DNA of 16,336 nucleotides from Ruminococcaceae bacterium UBA1691 (GTDB lineage: Bacteria > Bacillota > Clostridia > Oscillospirales > Acutalibacteraceae): the NCBI GenBank assembly GCA_002320555.1, contig DCJV01000106.1:1-16336 (forward strand), given 5' to 3'. Under the pieces are notes generated by a model. The model searched no databases and was not told where the DNA came from. It was given only the letters and a program-made list of their open reading frames with translations. The translations under genes and the position numbers were made by a program. This document shows positions 15,518 through 16,336 of this stretch, piece by piece (position 1 is the stretch's first letter; the number at the start of each line of letters is the position of its first letter).

Positions 15518-15547
15518 AGTTTACCATGAAGCGCAATTCCGCGTCAA
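15518..15547 (-). promoter_or_regulatory. Putative promoter of the DUF5058-peptidase-mnmA genes
   Basis: On the minus strand TTGACG (15547-15542) and TAAACT (15523-15518) are spaced by 18 bases. The -35 is good and the -10 fair. It is the best match in the gap between the divergent genes and would leave a leader of about 55 bases before TTG 15455. Confidence 0.45.
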
Positions 15548-15597
15548 TCAATATTATCCAGCGCGTTAGAAAATCCTTTTCCCTTTTGCACAGGATA

Positions 15598-15606
15598 TGC
15601 TATAAT
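15598..15606 (+). promoter_or_regulatory. Extended -10 promoter of the cytidylate kinase-like gene
   Basis: TGCTATAAT is a consensus extended -10 element, 46 bases before the start codon. No strong -35 is seen at the normal distance, which extended -10 promoters tolerate. Confidence 0.6.
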
Positions 15607-15651
15607 AAAGTTGTGAAAGAGCCTAAAAATCACTGGAAAGGGTGGCTAAAA

Positions 15652-16290
15652 ATGAGCGAATATAACCGTACCATTATCACAATCGGTCGACAGTTCGGCA
15701 GCGGAGGACGAGAGATCGGGGAAACGCTTGCAAAAGAGCTGGGCGTTGAGTTTTATGATAAAGAGCTCATTGCCCTTGCGGGACAGCGCAGCGGTATTGA
15801 CAAATCCCTGCTGGACGATGTGGATGAAAACGCGACCAACAGTATGCTATACTCCCTTGTCGCGGGCTCCTATACGCCGCCCAACGGCTTTACCGCCTTT
15901 CCAGAGGAATCGATGACCGACAGGCTTTTTGCCACGCAATGCAATGTGGTGCGCGAGCTGGCGGAGAAAGGCCCCTGCGTCCTGGTGGGGCGCTGCTGCG
16001 ACTATATTCTGCGGGATCATCCCCACTGTGTAAAGATTTTCATCCATGCTCCCCTGGAAGCGCGTGTCGAACGCATCATGCGCCTGTATGAGTTGGACGA
16101 GGCGAGGGCCGCCGCGCTCATCAAAAAGACGGACAAACGCCGCGCCGCCTACTATACTTATTATACGGGGTGGAAATGGGGCCTTGCGGAAACCAATCAG
16201 CTCTCTCTCGACAGCGCAAGCCTCGGCATTCAAAATAGCGTGCAACTGATCCGCCTGTTTGTCGATCTGTGTGAAGGAAAAGAAGGCTGA
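15652..16290 (+). CDS. Cytidylate kinase-like family protein
   Basis: A 212-residue P-loop kinase of the cytidylate kinase-like family common in Firmicutes. The P-loop reads G-R-Q-F-G-S-G-G-R-E-I-G (about 13-24), followed by Y-D-K-E-L. Later motifs are V-L-V-G-R-C-C-D-Y-I-L, F-I-H-A-P-L-E-A-R-V and K-K-T-D-K-R-R-A-A-Y-Y, typical of the lid and base-binding regions. It probably phosphorylates a nucleotide, but family members are not proven CMP kinases and usually occur beside a true cmk elsewhere. ATG 15652 was chosen for the GGAAAGGG upstream; an ATG at 15526 would place the promoter inside the gene. It is transcribed away from the DUF5058 gene and appears single. Confidence 0.9.
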   Translation: MSEYNRTIITIGRQFGSGGREIGETLAKELGVEFYDKELIALAGQRSGIDKSLLDDVDENATNSMLYSLVAGSYTPPNGFTAFPEESMTDRLFATQCNVVRELAEKGPCVLVGRCCDYILRDHPHCVKIFIHAPLEARVERIMRLYELDEARAAALIKKTDKRRAAYYTYYTGWKWGLAETNQLSLDSASLGIQNSVQLIRLFVDLCEGKEG

Positions 16291-16336
16291 GGGCTAAACG
16301 GGCTTTTTGAGTGTGTTGGTGCAGTGCAGTATCCAT

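Noticed and set aside
1..16336. CRISPR arrays, tRNA or rRNA genes
   Set aside because: No regularly spaced repeats and no cloverleaf or rRNA-like stretches were seen on either strand by eye.

Overview
The window looks like a piece of a low-to-moderate GC Firmicutes (Clostridia-type) chromosome in which a mobile region sits against ordinary chromosomal genes. Clues are the strong AGGAGG-type ribosome binding sites, extended -10 promoters (TGnTATAAT), families typical of Clostridia (DUF5058 membrane protein, cytidylate kinase-like protein) and the serine-recombinase cluster. The genus cannot be read from the sequence.

Region A (1-7200, plus strand, about 50% GC by eye) is a recombination module. 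It begins with the C-terminal end of an IS transposase cut by the window edge and a structured leader. A tightly packed operon follows: a DinG/Rad3-type Fe-S helicase, a catalytic-domain-only serine recombinase, a 59-residue SHOCT-like protein, a full large serine recombinase, a recombinase lacking its catalytic domain, and a third large serine recombinase broken by one extra A in an A7 run. A strong bidirectional hairpin terminator closes it.

Region B (7236-11136, plus strand, clearly AT-rich) is a self-contained four-gene operon with its own extended -10 promoter and terminator. It holds a 69-residue leader protein, a PD-(D/E)XK-like effector with a long C-terminal region, a 160-residue middle component, and a Rad50-like ABC ATPase with a CxxC zinc hook. 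The order and protein types match the ABC-three-component (ABC-3C) conflict systems predicted from comparative genomics, so this is the best candidate for a little-studied defence system. The leader gene has a G6 ribosome binding site that can pair with a C8 tract just inside the gene, and loss or gain of one C closes its reading frame within a few codons. This suggests a possible switch.

Region C (11333-15455, minus strand, about 60% GC) is chromosomal: a DUF5058 membrane protein, a second small multi-spanning membrane protein, a membrane-anchored M20 metallopeptidase, and mnmA (tRNA 2-thiouridylase), read leftward with short gaps after the second gene. Region D (15652-16290, plus strand) is a divergently transcribed cytidylate kinase-like gene. 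The boundary between mobile and chromosomal DNA probably lies in the 297-base gap between the ATPase and mnmA, which carries two plus-strand terminators and one minus-strand terminator.
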